Source of the DNA: Perognathus longimembris pacificus | Lineage: Eukaryota; Chordata; Mammalia; Rodentia; Heteromyidae | Reading direction: 5' to 3' | Length of the DNA: 64,000 nt | NCBI RefSeq assembly: GCF_023159225.1 | Contig: NC_063166.1 | Span: 74,898,575 to 74,962,574 of the forward strand | Part shown: piece by piece, positions 33,640 through 44,696 of the stretch | Numbering within the stretch: position 1 is the stretch's first letter | Layout of the letters: every line of letters begins with the position of its first letter | Position numbers and translations under genes: made by a program | Notes under the pieces: model-generated | Seen by the model: the letters and a program-made list of their open reading frames with translations, nothing else | Database searches by the model: none | Told to the model about the DNA's origin: nothing

Positions 33640-34250
33640 TGGCTTATACTTCACTATAAGCAGACCAGGGCATCAACAATAAGGGAAAAGAAATGACATA
33701 AGGAAGGAGGGAAACAGGTCCAAGATGGCACATTTCTGAGCCAACTACATGCACAAGGAAACAGTCCATAGCTCGTCGGGCAGCTGTGTGAACTCTCCAT
33801 CTCATATCATTCCATTAGGAGCAGAAATGAGAGGCTTTTACCCTGCCTTGAGTCCTTCCCTCTGGGTGAAGTTCGCCTCATCACATGCCAAACACTGCTG
33901 AACACCGGTTGTGGTACCCAAGCTCCATCATGAGGCTATTGGAAAAGCCAGATGGCCTGCCATGGTCTGGGACTTTTTCAAGCACTTTTTGCTGGAACCT
34001 GGGCATGGAAGAACGTGGCTCTCACCTGGGCATTTGCAAGGCATAATATGCCAATGCCTAGCCTTCTCCCCAGGGGAGGTGAGACAGACGTTCATTGCTT
34101 GAGATGTTGAGCAGTGGACCTAATGGGTTTAAGAGCTAGAGTCTGAAATCAAGATACCCACCCCTTCATCTAAGGTGATTGCTCTTTCATTCAGTCGCCA
34201 GAGACTCTCAACCCTCTAAATATCCCAGGGCCAATGCACTGAGCTCCGAA
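33640..34250. other. Unique sequence
   Basis: Nothing recognised. Confidence 0.45.
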
Positions 34251-34254
34251 CCAC

Positions 34255-34378
34255 CTACAGAAACTGCGGATTCCCAGGCCATATCCCAGAATCAGGGGAG
34301 GTGTGGCCATGATTATCTTCAGAGTTTTCACTTCTCCTGTTGACTTGGTGCACATTAGACTTCAGAAATATTCTAGCT
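34255..34378. mobile_element. MER5-like hAT-Charlie fragment
   Basis: 'aaactgcggattcccaggcc', 'tatcccagaatcaggggagg' and 'ggtgcacattagacttc' match the MER5-type layout ('gattcctgggcc', then '...tgcacac'). Diverged. Confidence 0.6.
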
Positions 34379-34429
34379 GTTTAGCTAGAATAGCATCCTT
34401 AAGTTGCCCCAAGCAGGCCTAAACTCCTC

Positions 34430-35315
34430 AACTCATTTTAAGGGGAAAAAAGAAAAATCCAACAGCAAAAGTGATTAACTACCGATCAATGAAACTGAAC
34501 ACTGCATCGTGTGAAAGGTGAAGCAGTGGTGGTGCTCGGCAGAACATGGCGAGCCAACATAATTAGAGACCCTTGTCAACAGCGTTTGCTCATAAACATT
34601 TATAAAAACACCTCTCCTGCACAGGAAGGGAAGTTAATTTTTCATTTAGCTATAGGGGAAAAAATCAAATTTGTTTTTTAATATCAAATGCTACATTGAT
34701 TTGAGACTTGATTTCTTTTTGAGCGGCTGATAGACTTGGTCTTTGTTTGCCCTTTCCTGTAACTGGAGAAGCTATAGAAAAAAGATGCTAGGATATTCTT
34801 TCTTTTTGAGGGAAGAAGGGAACTCATCTGATTTTTTCCCACATTAAGACTTTCCTTTGGCTCTCACAGCTCGAGCTGACATGAGATGCTTTTCTAATGG
34901 AGATAAATGACCCACAATGAGGGAAGGCATGGCAAAGAGGGTGTCATTTCTTCATGTGACATCCTGTCACTTATAAAAAAAAAACTTTCATTAATAAACC
35001 TTCTCATAGCTACTAGTCCAGTGTAATGTACTCATCTCTGAAATCTTTTTAACAAAATCAGATTTAATTTCCTTTTTCATTAATTAATTTTTGTATTAAT
35101 CTCATCCATTAGAGCCTAATACACCTCAATTATACATCATAAGCTCAGAGGAATGTTAGCCATTGAGACTGTCCCAGGATTTCCTGAGTACCCTGGTCTA
35201 ATGTCTGCTTTAATTAGGTTTTTATTAATTACTTTTTTCATCTATTAATATTTTTTGCTTTGGGCTCAATAATTGTGTTCTTTATATCACACATTCTTTC
35301 TTTTTTAATTCCTAA
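34430..35315. other. Candidate conserved non-coding element
   Basis: Nearly 900 bp with no recognisable repeat or reading frame. It has AT-rich, non-random composition and several homeodomain-type TAAT cores: 'ttaattaattttt' near 35080, 'tttaattaggtttttattaa' near 35210, and others. Flanks are SINEs or MER5-like fossils, yet this block has none. Such blocks are often deeply conserved enhancers near developmental genes. This is an inference from appearance only. Confidence 0.35.
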
Positions 35316-35317
35316 GC

Positions 35318-35500
35318 TTTTTTTTTTTTTGCTCAAGGCTGGGCTTCTACCACTTACAGCCACAGCACCACTTCCAGTTTTCTGATAGTTAATTGGGGAT
35401 AGGAGTCTCATGGACTTTTCTGCCTGGGCTGGCTTTGAACTGCGATCTCAGCCTCATGAGTAGCTAGGATTATAGGCCTGAGCCACTGGTGCCCAGCTTG
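35318..35500 (-). mobile_element. Type A SINE
   Basis: Reverse complement with poly-T start: 'ttttgctcaaggctgggctt', 'gttaattggggataggagtc' and 'gctttgaactgcgatctcag' with 'cctgagccactggtgccc'. A shortened 3' half. Confidence 0.88.
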
Positions 35501-35663
35501 ACACACTGGTAAACGAGATCTCACTTAGTGTAATCAGTCAAGCAAGGGGCCCAAAAAGGGTTCAGAAGAAAGAGTGTCAGGTGGGTTCCATGTCTCAAAA
35601 ACAAATTACTTGGTACTTTTTCGGGGGTGGGTTTCATCCCAAAATGTAATCATTAAAAATGTA

Positions 35664-35691
35664 CAGAGAGAGAGAGAGAGAGAGAAAGAGG
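35664..35691. repeat. (GA)n microsatellite
   Basis: About twelve GA units. Confidence 0.93.
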
Positions 35692-35699
35692 CATCATGC

Positions 35700-36360
35700 A
35701 TTGAAGGTGTCTGGTTGCAAGCAGCTTGCTTGCAGATAGGAACCGAGTAGCTTCATAACCTCACAGAATGCTGCACTGGAACATTTGTCTCACCTTCACC
35801 CTCCTGCTGGCTTCTCCTCCCCGCCCCTTTACTAGGGAACACACCATTTGTCATCCAGACCAGGACATTCAGGAGATAGAACAGGACTGTTATTAATGAT
35901 TATGTTGAGGAGCAATGGACACAAACCAGACTGCTCCCAGCACACTAAGATATATGATCATCTGCCCACTCCCCGAGCCCACCCCTGCCAGCTCAGTCCT
36001 CCTGTAGCGAGTAACTTTAAAATCTCCTCCACTGAAGAGAGAGAACCATTTCCTTAAGGTAGCAAGTCTGCCTCTTCTGCCTTCTAGAGACCAGTATTTG
36101 CCAGCAATGCCAAACGCATCAACAACTGATGCGCAGACAATGTGATGTCTTGGAATTTCCACTCTGGGTCTTAAATGAGGCAACTAGCCTCGCCCATTGT
36201 ATGCAAAGTCAGTGCTCAACTGGATTTTACAGAATGTTAGTAAATTATGCTAAGCCCCTGAATATCACGTTTGACATCATGGTTGAAAATAAATCAAAGC
36301 CAAACTGTCCTGGCTTGGATTTATCAGCAGCTTTGTTAAGAAACCGCATGTGTGATTTTT
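35700..36360. other. Unique sequence
   Basis: Overlapping opposite-strand frames of 84 to 96 codons at 35893-36383, no motif. Confidence 0.45.
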
Positions 36361-36364
36361 TTTT

Positions 36365-36490
36365 TTTTACATCTGTAAAATAGGGATTAACTAACTACCT
36401 TCTGTGTGGGGTTTTTAGGAAGATCTGATAAGTTGATATATGTAAAGTGCCGATAACAATCCATCAGAATCCATGGTGTATTCAAAGCAC
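36365..36490 (+). mobile_element. MIR SINE 3' half
   Basis: 'acatctgtaaaatagggatt', 'taggaagatctgataagttg' and 'atatatgtaaagtgccgata' follow the MIR order. A T12 run lies just upstream. Confidence 0.75.
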
Positions 36491-36597
36491 TATATAAGCC
36501 ATGTAACTAACTACATGAAAAGCATAACCACAAACAAGGAAATCATGCTGAAGTAAATAACCAGTTTCTACCCATAAGTTAAGCTGAGAATCTTTAT

Positions 36598-36738
36598 TTC
36601 TTAGTTCTAAGACACAGACTCACTATAGAGCTAGCCTATGAATCTCAGGCTGGCCTTGAACTGACATTTCTCCAGCCTCAGCCCCCTGCATGCTAGATAA
36701 ATGCTGGGATTTCAAGTGTGTGCCACCAGCCCCAGCTT
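36598..36738 (-). mobile_element. B1 SINE (7SL-derived)
   Basis: 'cactatagagctagcctatg', 'caggctggccttgaactgac', 'tgctgggatttcaagtgtgt' and 'gccaccagcccc' are the reverse complement of rodent B1. Its presence supports a rodent source. Confidence 0.75.
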
Positions 36739-36814
36739 CAGCAGTGTATCCTGAAGTCAAAAAGAGAAGAGAAGAAAACCGGAAGTGACTGAGCACAGCT
36801 TCCTATGTTAAGGT

Positions 36815-36905
36815 TGATATGAATGTCATCTCCATTTTACAGACTAAAACAGAGACTTGAAGAGATGTAGAAACTGACTCCCATACTACTAGACCAAATC
36901 CACTA
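36815..36905 (-). mobile_element. MIR SINE
   Basis: 'atctccattttacagactaa' and 'aacagagacttgaagagatg' are the antisense MIR core. Confidence 0.6.
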
Positions 36906-37371
36906 AAGATGGGGCCCCGATAGCACAAGGGGAAGACAAGACAAAAACTCAGCTTCTGCTTCAACCTTCCATGTTTTCAGCTTTCATAAACACCTAGTTC
37001 CAAAGAGCTCTGCTCCCCTTTCTTTAAAGCCAGGACCCCCACACAACCTTTCCTGCCTCTGCAAATGACTAACACTGGCTGTAACTGAAGAAGTGTTCGA
37101 AAAGGGAACAGCACAGAGAGAATACTGTGGAAAGTATGGGTCCAGTTGACAATGACCAGAACTCAGTGTTCTATGGGACGCTCACTCCCTGACAAGATCT
37201 CACTAGCCTGCCCTAGCTTGTGCCTTGACTTAGATTAGCACCACTCTTACCTGCTTCCCAGGTACAGTCCTACCACCACCCACAAAAACAGGGCCTGGGC
37301 CTAAGGCTACTTACAGAAAGCTATACCTTCATGACCAGCCCAATGACCACCTACCAATTGTGATGAACATT

Positions 37372-37735
37372 TTCCACAGACATCTTAGCCCATTTCTGAT
37401 GCTCTAAGAGAGTTTCTCTGACTGGGTAAGTTATAAGTAATAGGAATGTATTGACTGTAAGGCTGGAGGATAGAAAACCCAAGATCAAGGCACTAGTAGA
37501 TCTGACGCCTGGTAAGGGTTTGTTCTCTGCTTCCAGGATGGAACCTTCTTCTTGCATGGCTAGATGGCAAAAGAGGAGTGAACACGTCCCCAGGGCTCCC
37601 TCAAACTCTTTTATACAGGGCACTAATGTCATTCATGAGAGTAGAGCCTTCCTGAGCCAATCACTTCCCAAAGACCTCATGTCATACAACTATTGGGGAT
37701 TCAATTTCAACATGCAGTTTAAAGGGAACAAGTGT
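37372..37735 (-). mobile_element. MLT1/MST-type MaLR LTR
   Basis: Antisense order: 'ataggaatgtattgactgta', 'aggctggaggatagaaaacc', 'caagatcaaggcactagtag', 'ttttatacagggcactaatg' with 'tcattcatgagag', and 'gggattcaatttcaacatgc'. Solo LTR. Confidence 0.8.
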
Positions 37736-37910
37736 TTGGATCTTAGGAAGAGACTGGAAAAAAACATCTCATTTGGTCAAGTTAATAGAAGTAGGCCTTC
37801 TTCAACCATGTATGTAAGTAGTCCTTCTTCACTCAGAATGCACTGGTCATTGCTTCCTCCCCGAATATGATGATAGTAACATTATGTGCATAATACATAT
37901 GCATGTATAA

Positions 37911-37956
37911 GTGCGCGCGCACACACACACACGTGCGCACGCACACACACACACAC
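37911..37956. repeat. (GC)(CA) alternating purine-pyrimidine tract
   Basis: 'gtgcgcgcgc' then CA units, 'cgtgcgcacgcac' and CA units again. Continuous purine-pyrimidine alternation for about 46 bp. Confidence 0.95.
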
Positions 37957-37959
37957 CTT

Positions 37960-38950
37960 CAACAATAAATACGCCAAACAAACAGCAGTTGATATAAGCA
38001 ACATCTGCCACTATGACCCAAGATATCACAAACTACATTGAGAAGAAAATGGAGACAATGCCAAACACGTCATTTTCTTTTTGGGGAAAACCTACAAAGA
38101 CCGATAAGACTGTCCTCAATAAAAGAAAAACTGTAACAAATATAAGGTCTAATGTCTTATTTTTTAAATTAAACAAGAAAGAATGATGTGTGTAGAGAAA
38201 ATATACTTTCCTAAAGCGATGTATCGCATGAAATGCCATTAAATTTTAGGCTATCTGTTTTGCATTCTCCATAAATTCAAGGAAACTTCATTTGTGTGAG
38301 AAAAGTACTTTAAAAAAAAGTGGCTAAACAGAGAGAAAAAGAGATCGGGTTTTTAAAGTTAGAAAAAAATATCAAAAATAGGTAAAGAAAGAACATTTTG
38401 GATTGAGTAACTGCTAACAGAATTTTAATGTATATAAAAGCTGTTAAGAAGCAGAGCTATGAAATATGAAAACACCAATGTGTAGAATAAAACTTTCTAG
38501 AAATGAAGAAGAAAAGGAAGTAGGGATGGAAATATGTGCGTGTGTATGTGTGTGTATGTGTATTCCACTATTCAAAGTACCATACTGTGGTACCATCGCT
38601 CAGAAATGAGAACTATTTGAGTCATAATATACAATTGGGTATTGGCTAGATAAAGAAAATGAGAAGTAATTCCTTATGAAGAGAAATCAGAAATATATTC
38701 AGTCGGAAGGAAGAATGAATGTCTTGAACACAAGAGAAGATAACACAGCATGCACCCTCACCATCAATTCTTCATAGATGAGCAAAAATGTACATGTGTA
38801 GGGGACAACAGAGAGGAGGAGAGGCCAATTCAACTGCTTGCTACAGTGACAGCATAGGTGTGAGTGGCCCAAATACTCCTGATAATAGTATGCAAACAGC
38901 TGCTCAAAAAATGTTCACATCTTCGATCTCTAAACCTGAAAAAAAAATTA
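37960..38950. other. AT-rich sequence, nothing named
   Basis: May contain decayed L1, but no phrase is clear enough. There is an irregular TG-rich patch at 38535-38563. Confidence 0.4.
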
Positions 38951-38954
38951 TCTT

Positions 38955-39313
38955 GCATGGCAAAAGGGACTCTGCAGCTATAATTAAGGACTCTGAGGAG
39001 GAAAGACTGCCAAGGATTCCATGGAGAACCTGAAGGTCACCACAAAGGTCATTATAAGCAAAGGAGAGAGACAGAAGACATGTGCTGATGGAATCAGAGA
39101 TGAGAAGGCCATGAAGGCATGAGCCCAGGAATGCAGGTGGTTCCTAGAAGCTGAAAAGGACAAAGACATGGATTGAAAGGTTCCAGAAGAAGCACAGTCG
39201 TATGGACATCTTGATTTTAGACTCCAGACCTTCAGTTGTTGTAAGATAATAAATCTGTGCTGTTGTATTAAAACCCTAAATTTGTTACAGCAGCAATACG
39301 ATGCTAATACAGG
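38955..39313 (+). mobile_element. MLT1-type MaLR LTR
   Basis: 'ggcaaaagggactctgcagc', 'agaagctgaaaaggacaaag', 'gacatcttgattttagactc' and the terminal 'tttgttacagcagcaatacg' with 'atgctaatacag' are typical of MLT1 LTRs. Confidence 0.85.
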
Positions 39314-39314
39314 T

Positions 39315-40080
39315 ACTTTGTTAAGAGGAATAGAGATGCAGAATTAACTCAGCTTCGATATCCTAGTTTCAGAGCTGATACTCTTTGATCTTTACTTGAG
39401 GTTCTGACTGAACATGAAAATGCTTGTAGCATTTCAGAGAGCTCCAAGACTACGTAAGGCTATTACTCCAGGCACTCATGCAGGCAGAAATCCTCTCTTA
39501 CCAATCTCCACCCCCCTTCGGAAAAAAGGACCAAAAAGAAAGACCAGAAACAGGAAGGTGATGAAGGATATGTTGTAGGGATAATGAGGGAAAAAAAAAA
39601 AAAAAGGTTAGAACAGATTTTCTAAAATGAGCTGTAATGGAATGTCCTACTCAGGCTGTCTAATAACTTTTCTCAGAAAACAAAGAAGAAAAATACAAGG
39701 TATTTATATGTATAAACATTTGTATAGATAAATGACTGAGCTCAGACTTTTCTACAGCACTAGACTACAATAGCTAATGATGAAATATGCACAGGGTTTA
39801 AGGCTTGCTTTGTCCAGGTCTAGGAGAAGCATGAAGATATTTACAAATGTGAAAAGACTCAGGAAAAGCACACAGAAACAACTACTACCATTCTCCCCTC
39901 TCTCGGTCACATGCTAAAAGATACACCCTAAAGATGTGGGGATATTTGTGAGAAATACAGACTGAGTAGTTACATTTCCAGTGGTCTGATGGTGAAAATC
40001 TGAACAAGCTTAGGATGGAATTTCCTTAAACACTGATGGATGATTTTAATAGTAATTTAACTGTTAGGTAAAATTAAGAG
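39315..40080. other. AT-rich sequence, nothing named
   Basis: Contains an A17 run at 39590-39606. No gene or clear repeat. Confidence 0.4.
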
Positions 40081-40084
40081 GTCT

Positions 40085-40222
40085 CTTTTTTTTGGTGGTT
40101 TGGGACTTGAACTCAGGGCCTCGGTGCTGCCCCCAAGCTCTTTTGCTCAAGGTTAGCACTCTACCACCTTGAGCCCTCCTGAGTAGCTAGGATGACAGGC
40201 ATAAGACATCAGCACCCAGCCA
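40085..40222 (-). mobile_element. Type A SINE, internally deleted
   Basis: 'gggacttgaactcagggcct', 'gctcaaggttagcactctac' and then directly 'ctcctgagtagctaggatga'. The middle third is missing. Confidence 0.85.
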
Positions 40223-40567
40223 ATAGATCTTTTAAAAAGATGTTTCAATATACAATTTTAGATAATGATTAAATTGAAAATGTGAATTTTTTTAACGAAA
40301 AAATCCCACTGTGTACCATCAATAACTTAGGAAATAAGTAAGATTATAACAAGATAGAGATATATAGGAGAACATAAAGGGATCCTGCTCTGTACAAGGA
40401 AAAGCCAATAAAATATTCTGTATTTTGACAGCAATTAGACACAAGTTTTAGAAAAAGTTTAAATTTAAATATCTTTAAGGCAACTAAATGCATCCAAGAG
40501 TAAAGTGAAAAGCAAGCTACAATATGAATACTAATTACTAAATAAGAAATAGGCAAACATTTTTTTT

Positions 40568-40682
40568 AATGTGAGACTCTGTCTCACTCTGAAGGCTAGG
40601 GAAGCCAAGAACTCAAGATCCTCCTGCATACCCCCTCCCAAGTCTTGGAGCTGCAGGTGTATGCCACCATGCCCAGACAGAC
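40568..40682 (-). mobile_element. B1 SINE (7SL-derived)
   Basis: 'gtgagactctgtctcactct', 'gaactcaagatcctcctgca' and 'gtgtatgccaccatgcccag' are reverse-complement B1 with an internal poly-T/A-rich head. Confidence 0.7.
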
Positions 40683-40762
40683 AAACTCTTTCTATAAAAG
40701 TCAGTGATACATTTTTAGAGTTCTGGGCTACACATAGTTATTGCTGGGAATCTTCACTTTTT

Positions 40763-40986
40763 TGTTGTTGTTTTGAGTGGAGGGTACTTGAACTTAGGGT
40801 TTTGCACACTTACTAGGCCCTTTTGCTCAAGATTGGGACTCTACCACTTAAGCTCCATCTCTTCTTCTGGTTTTGGGTGGATAATTGGAGATAAGAGTAT
40901 TGTAGATTTGTCTTCCTGGGCTGGGTTTGATGTCAGATCTCAGCCTCCTGAGTAGCTAGGTTAGTAAGTGTGAGCCATCAGTGCCT
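40763..40986 (-). mobile_element. Type A SINE
   Basis: 'gagggtacttgaacttaggg', 'gctcaagattgggactctac', 'ataattggagataagagtat' and 'tctcagcctcctgagtagct' in reverse order. Older copy. Confidence 0.85.
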
Positions 40987-41123
40987 ATATCTTCACTTTG
41001 CTTTATTTTTGCAACTTTAAAGAAGATAAAAGCTATTGCAAACCCGAGTGCCCTCAAAGACAGGCTACAAGTTGCCAGTCTCTGTGCTAGAAAGAAAGAC
41101 AAATTGAAAAAAAAACAAAAGTA

Positions 41124-41335
41124 ACCCAGCCAAGGTGTCATACACCTGTAATCCTATGTAATCAGGTGGAGGAGAAACAGGAGAATCCCATTTCCAGGTT
41201 AGCCCAGGCAAAGGCAGAGTCAAAATTCTGTCTCAAAAAAACAAAATAAAAAGTAAAAATGTTGGGAAATCACTTAAGTAGTAGAGCATGCGTCTAGACA
41301 TGAATGGGGCCTTGGCTCAATCTCCAGGACTACAA
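41124..41335 (+). mobile_element. B1-like plus ID-like dimeric SINE
   Basis: Head 'caaggtgtcatacacctgta' then 'atcctatgtaatcagg', 'ctgtctcaaaaaaacaaa', and a separate ID-like unit 'cacttaagtagtagagcatg' ending 'ctcaatctccaggactac'. Same family as 287-497 and 62780-63085. Confidence 0.65.
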
Positions 41336-41469
41336 ATTAATTAATCATTAATTAATTAGATAACTTATTAATGAAAGCAGTAAGTGAAGATACATAAAGT
41401 CAGATAATATAGCATAGATTTGTTTTTCATATAAGTAGCCCTGACTTCCCTGGTCATAAATATTGATTT

Positions 41470-42520
41470 GTAACTGAGGTAAAATTGAGTAGACATAAAT
41501 ATTTTCCATGAAACACAATCTTAGACAGCTAGGTTCTAAAAAGGTTACATTTGAAAGCAGGACCACGGCTAATAGACAAATGTCAATAGAAAAAAATGCA
41601 GGTGTGCCAATATCCATATCAAAATAGAATTCAAAGACAAGTCATTAAACAGTATAAAGAAAGTCATTTTACATTGATAAAAGGTACAATTCACAAGGAA
41701 ATCTTAACTATTATGACCTTTTCCACAGCCAGTAACTTTGCATTGTAATATAGAAAGCAAACTATGAGAAGTTAAATCGACAGAAACATAATAAGAAATG
41801 GGAGAATTTCACACCTCTCTCCTAGGCCTTGGCAGAAGCAAATGAAATTTAAATAACGACTAGGAAATTGCACTCAATATAATTAATAGCAATGATTTAA
41901 ATGATACATGTAAACTTTTTTCCCCTACAGAAAATTCTCTTTCCTGTGCTTTGAGTGTTTAAAATTATTAAAATAATAAGACTAATAGCACAAAATATCA
42001 ATAGCAAGTTCTGTATATTTTACAACTTTATTATCTGATCATAAAGCCAAAAGCTAAATAACTTAACCGCTGACAAATTTGCTGGGAGAAAGATACAATG
42101 AACACTATTCATTTTATAAAGATTTCTGTCACAAACACTTAGCCAAAATCAACAAAAACGTATACACCATAAACAAGTATCATGTATAGAAACATTAAAA
42201 ATATAAGAGAATTAAGAAACCAAGTCCCATTACATATAAAAACTAATGTCACAACCAAGTAAATGTTATTCTAGAAATACAAAAGTATTTTACCATTAAT
42301 TAACAACTCAACTAATATATGTAATCTATTTAGAAATATATTTCAATTTCAAAGTCATATACCAATACATGTCAAACATGCTTGTTTAATGTAAGTACCC
42401 AATCTTGGTTTAAATCCTTTCTTACTAAAATAATTCATCTTTATTTGAAAATGATTATCTACTCAGGAAAGCCAAAGTAATCAACAGAAAAATTATTTCA
42501 AACTTACACTCAAATTCAGT
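41470..42520 (+). pseudogene. Ancient L1 ORF2 fossil
   Basis: 'gtgccaatatccatatcaaa', 'attttacattgataaaaggt', 'acaattcacaaggaaatctt' match the endonuclease-RT linker region of mammalian L1 ORF2 in sense orientation. 'cacaaccaagtaaatgttat', 'tctagaaatacaaaag' and 'taattaacaactcaactaat' match the reverse-transcriptase region further on. All frames are broken and much is missing, so it is an inactive relic. Limits are approximate. Confidence 0.55.
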
Positions 42521-42548
42521 AAGGTGATCAGCTTAGAAGTAAATGAGT

Positions 42549-42790
42549 AGCCAGGCACTGGTGTCTGACACCTGTAATCCTAGCTCATAAAGGAAGCTGA
42601 GATCTGAGGACCAAAGATCAAAGCCAGCCTGGGGCAGGAAAATCCATGAGATTCTTATCTCCAATTACTCACAAAAAAGCCTGAATCTGGAGATGTTGCC
42701 AAAGTGATGGAGCAGTAGCTTTGAGCCAAAAAAAGAAAAAAAAAATGCTCAGGGACAACACCCAAGCTTTGAATTCAAGCCCCAGGACTG
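42549..42790 (+). mobile_element. Type A SINE
   Basis: Head 'ccaggcactggtgtctgaca' then 'cctgtaatcctagctc', middle 'gattcttatctccaattact', end 'gaattcaagccccaggactg'. An internal A-rich expansion lies at about 42728-42743. The tail is the adjacent GC/CA tract. Confidence 0.88.
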
Positions 42791-42799
42791 GCGCGCGCG

Positions 42800-42840
<41 letters not shown>
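42791..42840. repeat. (GC)9(AC)16 compound tract on SINE tail
   Basis: Nine GC units pass without a break into about sixteen AC units, 50 bp of perfect purine-pyrimidine alternation. Strong Z-DNA candidate. Confidence 0.97.
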
Positions 42841-42842
<2 letters not shown>

Positions 42843-42944
42843 ACATACAAACACATGCACAAAGTAAATGAGTACTGTAAACTCACTTCATGTAATCCTA
42901 GTAACTAACAAAAAATACAAAGCTAGAAAGCACATATCCCATTT

Positions 42945-43260
42945 TTGAGGCAAGTAGCGGTTTCTTGGTACCCACAAGGACTGGTTACAGGACCACCCCC
43001 ACCCCCAATAGAGCTTTCTCACGGAAAGTGAGGTTTCATTTGCCTATAACCTGTGTGCATACTTCCAGTCATCTCCAGATAACTTTTAATACCTATTACC
43101 ATGTAAAGGATATGTAACTAGTTATTCTACTGCACTGCTTAAGGAACAATAAGAAAAGAAATCTGTTCATGCTCAGTACAGCTGCATTTGCTTTTAGAAT
43201 GTGTTCAGTCTGCAGTTGGCCAAATTCACAGATGTGGAAACTAAGGCTATGAAAAGTCTC
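42945..43260 (+). mobile_element. Tigger-type (TcMar) non-autonomous DNA transposon
   Basis: 'ggttacaggaccacccccac', 'catttgcctataacctgtgt', 'gcatacttccagtcatctcc', 'agataacttttaatacctat', 'tgttcatgctcagtacagct' and terminal 'gtctgcagttggcc' follow a well-known mammalian MITE in order. The exact family is not confirmed. Confidence 0.7.
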
Positions 43261-43347
43261 ACTTTACCCATATAAACACACACAGAGATAAATACACTCA
43301 TCAATCTAGACAAAGGTGTGCTCATAAACATTTAAAAAAGAAGGCCT

Positions 43348-43578
43348 CAAGCCCAGGTACTTGTGACTCACATCTGAAATCCTAGCTCCTCCAGGAGGCT
43401 GATCTTGAACCTTAATCTTTAGATCAAGCTAGCCCAGATAGGAAAGTTCCTGAGACTCTTTCTCTCCAATTAATCAGCAGCAAGCCAGAAGTGAAGCTGT
43501 GGCAGAATACCAGCCTTGAGTGAAAAAGCTGAGCAAGAATTAAGAGCCCTAAGTTTAAGCCACAGCACCAGCACACAG
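43348..43578 (+). mobile_element. Type A SINE
   Basis: 'gacttgtgactcacatctgaa'-like head (about 43355), 'gagactctttctctccaatt', 'gaagtgaagctgtggcagaa' and 'ctaagtttaagccacagcac'. Near full length, A-rich tail. Confidence 0.85.
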
Positions 43579-43579
43579 A

Positions 43580-44275
43580 AAAAAGAACAACAACAAAAAA
43601 CAAGCCCTCGGAAAAAGAAAACCCTCATTTATAGCACTTGTTGGTATCGGTGGTTGATATTTTCTAATCTGGTCTGTTTTAAATCCTCAACATGGTACCA
43701 TGGAAGACAGAACTTAGGATATCCATATGAGATACCATCACAGAAGCTCCTGGACTTAAATAGGGTTGGGTCTGGACAAACCCATCCGAAGTTGAAAATA
43801 CTCTTCACACACTTACTGAACATAGTCCACTCTTGCTTGTTGACCTTTCCAGTGGCATGGTCAACCAGGAGCCCTGCTCACTGTGGATGCCTGGTGTTTT
43901 GAGAGAATACCATGTGAGGTATATCATTAGCCTGAGAAACATACCAAAATTCCAAACTGATACATTTTCTATTGACTGTGTATCATTTTTCATACCATCA
44001 TAAAGCCAAATGACCGTAAGGAAACCCATCATTAAGTTGAGGACACTCTACAGGTTTCTACATGTAGCCGTACAGCAGACATAAATAATAGAGTACAGAT
44101 AATAACACAATGTAGTGCAATAATTAGGGCATAAATAATCGAGTACAGATTTTTAAAAAGTGGAGAACACTAATGAGGAAGGCTTACGTTTTGAGTATTT
44201 ACTACCTTTGTTTTAAAATACAGCTCAGGTAGTTGTAGATGCGTAGAACTTAAGTTTTTAGAATGTCTGTGTTTT
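43580..44275. other. Unique sequence with a 20-bp direct repeat
   Basis: A 128-codon plus-strand frame (43516-43902) starts inside the SINE and has no motif. Direct repeats 'ataaataatagagtacagat' at 44081-44100 and one-mismatch copy at 44131-44150 lie 50 bp apart. Confidence 0.5.
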
Positions 44276-44276
44276 A

Positions 44277-44362
44277 GTTGTAGGCATAGCTCAATGGAAG
44301 AATGCTTGCCTACCAAGCAGTAAGCCCTGGGTTCAAATCCTCAGTACAACAAAGAAAAGAGA
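44277..44362 (+). mobile_element. ID-like SINE monomer
   Basis: 'aggcatagctcaatggaaga', 'atgcttgcctaccaagcagt', 'gccctgggttcaaatcctca' is a clear ID element with an A-rich tail. The sequence retains an approximate pol III B box (GGTTCAAATCC). Confidence 0.85.
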
Positions 44363-44487
44363 GTTGGTATTTAATAATCCCCTCAGATATTCTAAAAATG
44401 TAAATATCAGCTCGTGTGAGAAGCTTGAGCTGGTCCCGGCACGTTACCACTTTAACAGCCCCAAATAGTCAGAAAGATCCAATAGTT

Positions 44488-44696
44488 GTTTTTTTTTTTT
44501 TTTTGGCCAGTCCTGGGGCTTGGACTCAGGGCCTGAGCACTGTCCCTGGCTTCTTCCTGCTCAAGGCTAGCACTCTACCACTTGAGCCACAGCGCCACTT
44601 CTGGCCATTTTCTGTATATGTGGTGCTGGGGAATCGAACCCAGGGCCTCAGGTATATGAGGCAGGCACTCTTGCCACTAGGCCATATCACCAGCCC
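44488..44696 (-). mobile_element. Type B SINE
   Basis: Reverse complement with T16 tail at the left: 'ggcttggactcagggcctga', 'gctcaaggctagcactctac', 'ctggccattttctgtatatg', 'gctggggaatcgaacccagg' and 'actaggccatatcaccagcc'. The pol III B box (GGTTCGATTCC, minus strand) is intact. No clear duplication of the target was found. Confidence 0.93.
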
